Both the position numbers and the translations under genes were made by a program. This document shows, piece by piece, positions 5,236 to 5,952 of a DNA stretch of 5,952 nucleotides. The first letter of the stretch is position 1, and every line of letters begins with the position of its first letter. The notes below the pieces were generated by a model. That model did not search any database and was not told the DNA's origin. It worked only from the letters and a program-made list of their open reading frames with translations. The stretch lies in the NCBI GenBank assembly GCA_003693905.1, contig RFLL01000162.1:1-5952 (forward strand), written 5' to 3'. This DNA is from Alphaproteobacteria bacterium. GTDB taxonomy: Bacteria; Pseudomonadota; Alphaproteobacteria; Kiloniellales; J153.

Positions 5236-5952
5236 TCACCGCTTGAGAATGGCGCGGCACACCATGCCGCCGTGGACCACGATCTCGTCCCTGAGCGGAT
5301 GCGCCAGCATGAAGACGCCGAGCAGCCAGCCGACGGCTGCGGTGGCGCAGGCAATGGCGAAGGGCAGATAAAGGTGCCCGGCGTCAATCTGCATGGTCAG
5401 CAGCACCACCGCCGGCCCGGCGCATGACAGAGCCAGCACGCCTGCACTTTCGGTCGTCGCCCGTACGATCGCACCGGGCGCGATTCCGGCGTAGCGCTTC
5501 AGATTCCAGGTCCGGATCGAAGACAGAAGGGCAAAGCGCAGCACGGCGGCGAACGCCGCGGCTTCAAGGCCGTAAAACGACAAGGCGATCAGAGCCGCGA
5601 TCTGCACCGGCGCCGTCATCGCCTGGGCATACATCTCGCGGCGGATCTGGCCGAGCGCGATCAGGGTCTGATCGGCAAACCCCCACGGCGCACCGATGGC
5701 CGCGGCCAGACACAGCACCCGGGCGATCGGTACGGCGTCATCCCATTGCGGCCCGAACAGAATGCGGATGATCGGATACGCCATCAGCGCGACGAAACCG
5801 AAAAACGGCCACGCAATACCGGTCAGATAGCTGACACCGCGCAAATAGCCCGGGGTGATGTCTTCGCCCGCACGCAGGCGCTGGGAAAACGCCGGCAGGA
5901 CGACAGGAAGAATGCCGCTGAGGGCGCCTTCACGAAACAGGTTGATCAGACC
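5236..5952 (-). CDS. Wzx-type polysaccharide flippase (MOP/MATE superfamily), C-terminal part
   Basis: The reading frame stays open from the stop at 5236-5238 to the right window edge, giving 238 residues; the N-terminal half, including the start, lies outside. The first visible residues, GLINLFREGALSGILPVVLP then AFSQRLR, show that the frame continues well past the internal TTG at 5844. LPAFSQRL, the TGIAWPFF segment and IRILFGPQWDDAVPIARVLCL match the family that carries lipid-linked oligosaccharides across the inner membrane (RfbX/WzxC-like). Hydrophobic segments lie at about residues 8-22, 41-62, 79-92, 110-127, 132-143, 167-185 and 193-214 of the visible part. The protein ends in Ala-Ile-Leu-Lys-Arg. 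It runs on the same strand as the ligase and opposite to the three-gene cassette. Family is secure; the substrate is presumably the EPS repeat unit. Confidence 0.88.
   Translation of the reverse strand, partial: GLINLFREGALSGILPVVLPAFSQRLRAGEDITPGYLRGVSYLTGIAWPFFGFVALMAYPIIRILFGPQWDDAVPIARVLCLAAAIGAPWGFADQTLIALGQIRREMYAQAMTAPVQIAALIALSFYGLEAAAFAAVLRFALLSSIRTWNLKRYAGIAPGAIVRATTESAGVLALSCAGPAVVLLTMQIDAGHLYLPFAIACATAAVGWLLGVFMLAHPLRDEIVVHGGMVCRAILKR

Noticed and set aside
5236..5844. Flippase as a complete short gene starting at 5844
   Set aside because: The codon there is TTG, and the frame continues upstream with clear family residues (LPAFSQRL), so the gene is cut by the window edge rather than starting there.

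Overview
This window is a piece of a high-GC proteobacterial cell-surface polysaccharide locus, most likely of the exosortase A / PEP-CTERM type. The strongest clue is the minus-strand membrane protein at 118-1503. Its N-terminus (short hydrophobic start, then MNPHRLTWG) and Wzy_C-type core match the 'putative O-glycosylation ligase, exosortase A system-associated' family. No exosortase or PEP-CTERM protein lies inside the window, so the assignment rests on this gene and on the company it keeps. Nothing here fixes the genus; the base composition and family distribution only suggest a Gram-negative proteobacterium.

Layout. On the minus strand from the left edge there is a probable start of a further gene running off the window (1-98), which follows the O-antigen-ligase-like gene (118-1503) with a 19-bp gap. 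A 395-bp divergent intergenic region (1504-1898) follows. Its ligase-proximal part is strikingly AT-rich, with a 12-bp direct repeat next to a perfect TATAAT; its sulfotransferase-proximal half is GC-rich with several short hairpins. Three plus-strand genes then run in one direction: a PAPS-dependent sulfotransferase (1899-2843), an unassigned alpha/alpha-toroid-like protein with QW-like repeats (2971-4152), and an AAC(3)-family N-acetyltransferase (4214-5194). They meet, tail to tail, a minus-strand Wzx-type flippase whose N-terminal part lies beyond the right edge (5236-5952).

Working together. The flippase would move lipid-linked repeat units to the periplasm. The ligase/polymerase-like protein would transfer or join glycan there. 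The three plus-strand genes look like a decoration cassette that sulfates and N-acylates sugars, with a toroid enzyme of unknown reaction between the two. The combination of sulfotransferase, toroid protein and N-acyltransferase is the most interesting aspect of the window and is the best candidate for an undescribed modification pathway. No RNA genes, insertion sequences, CRISPR arrays or attachment sites were seen.
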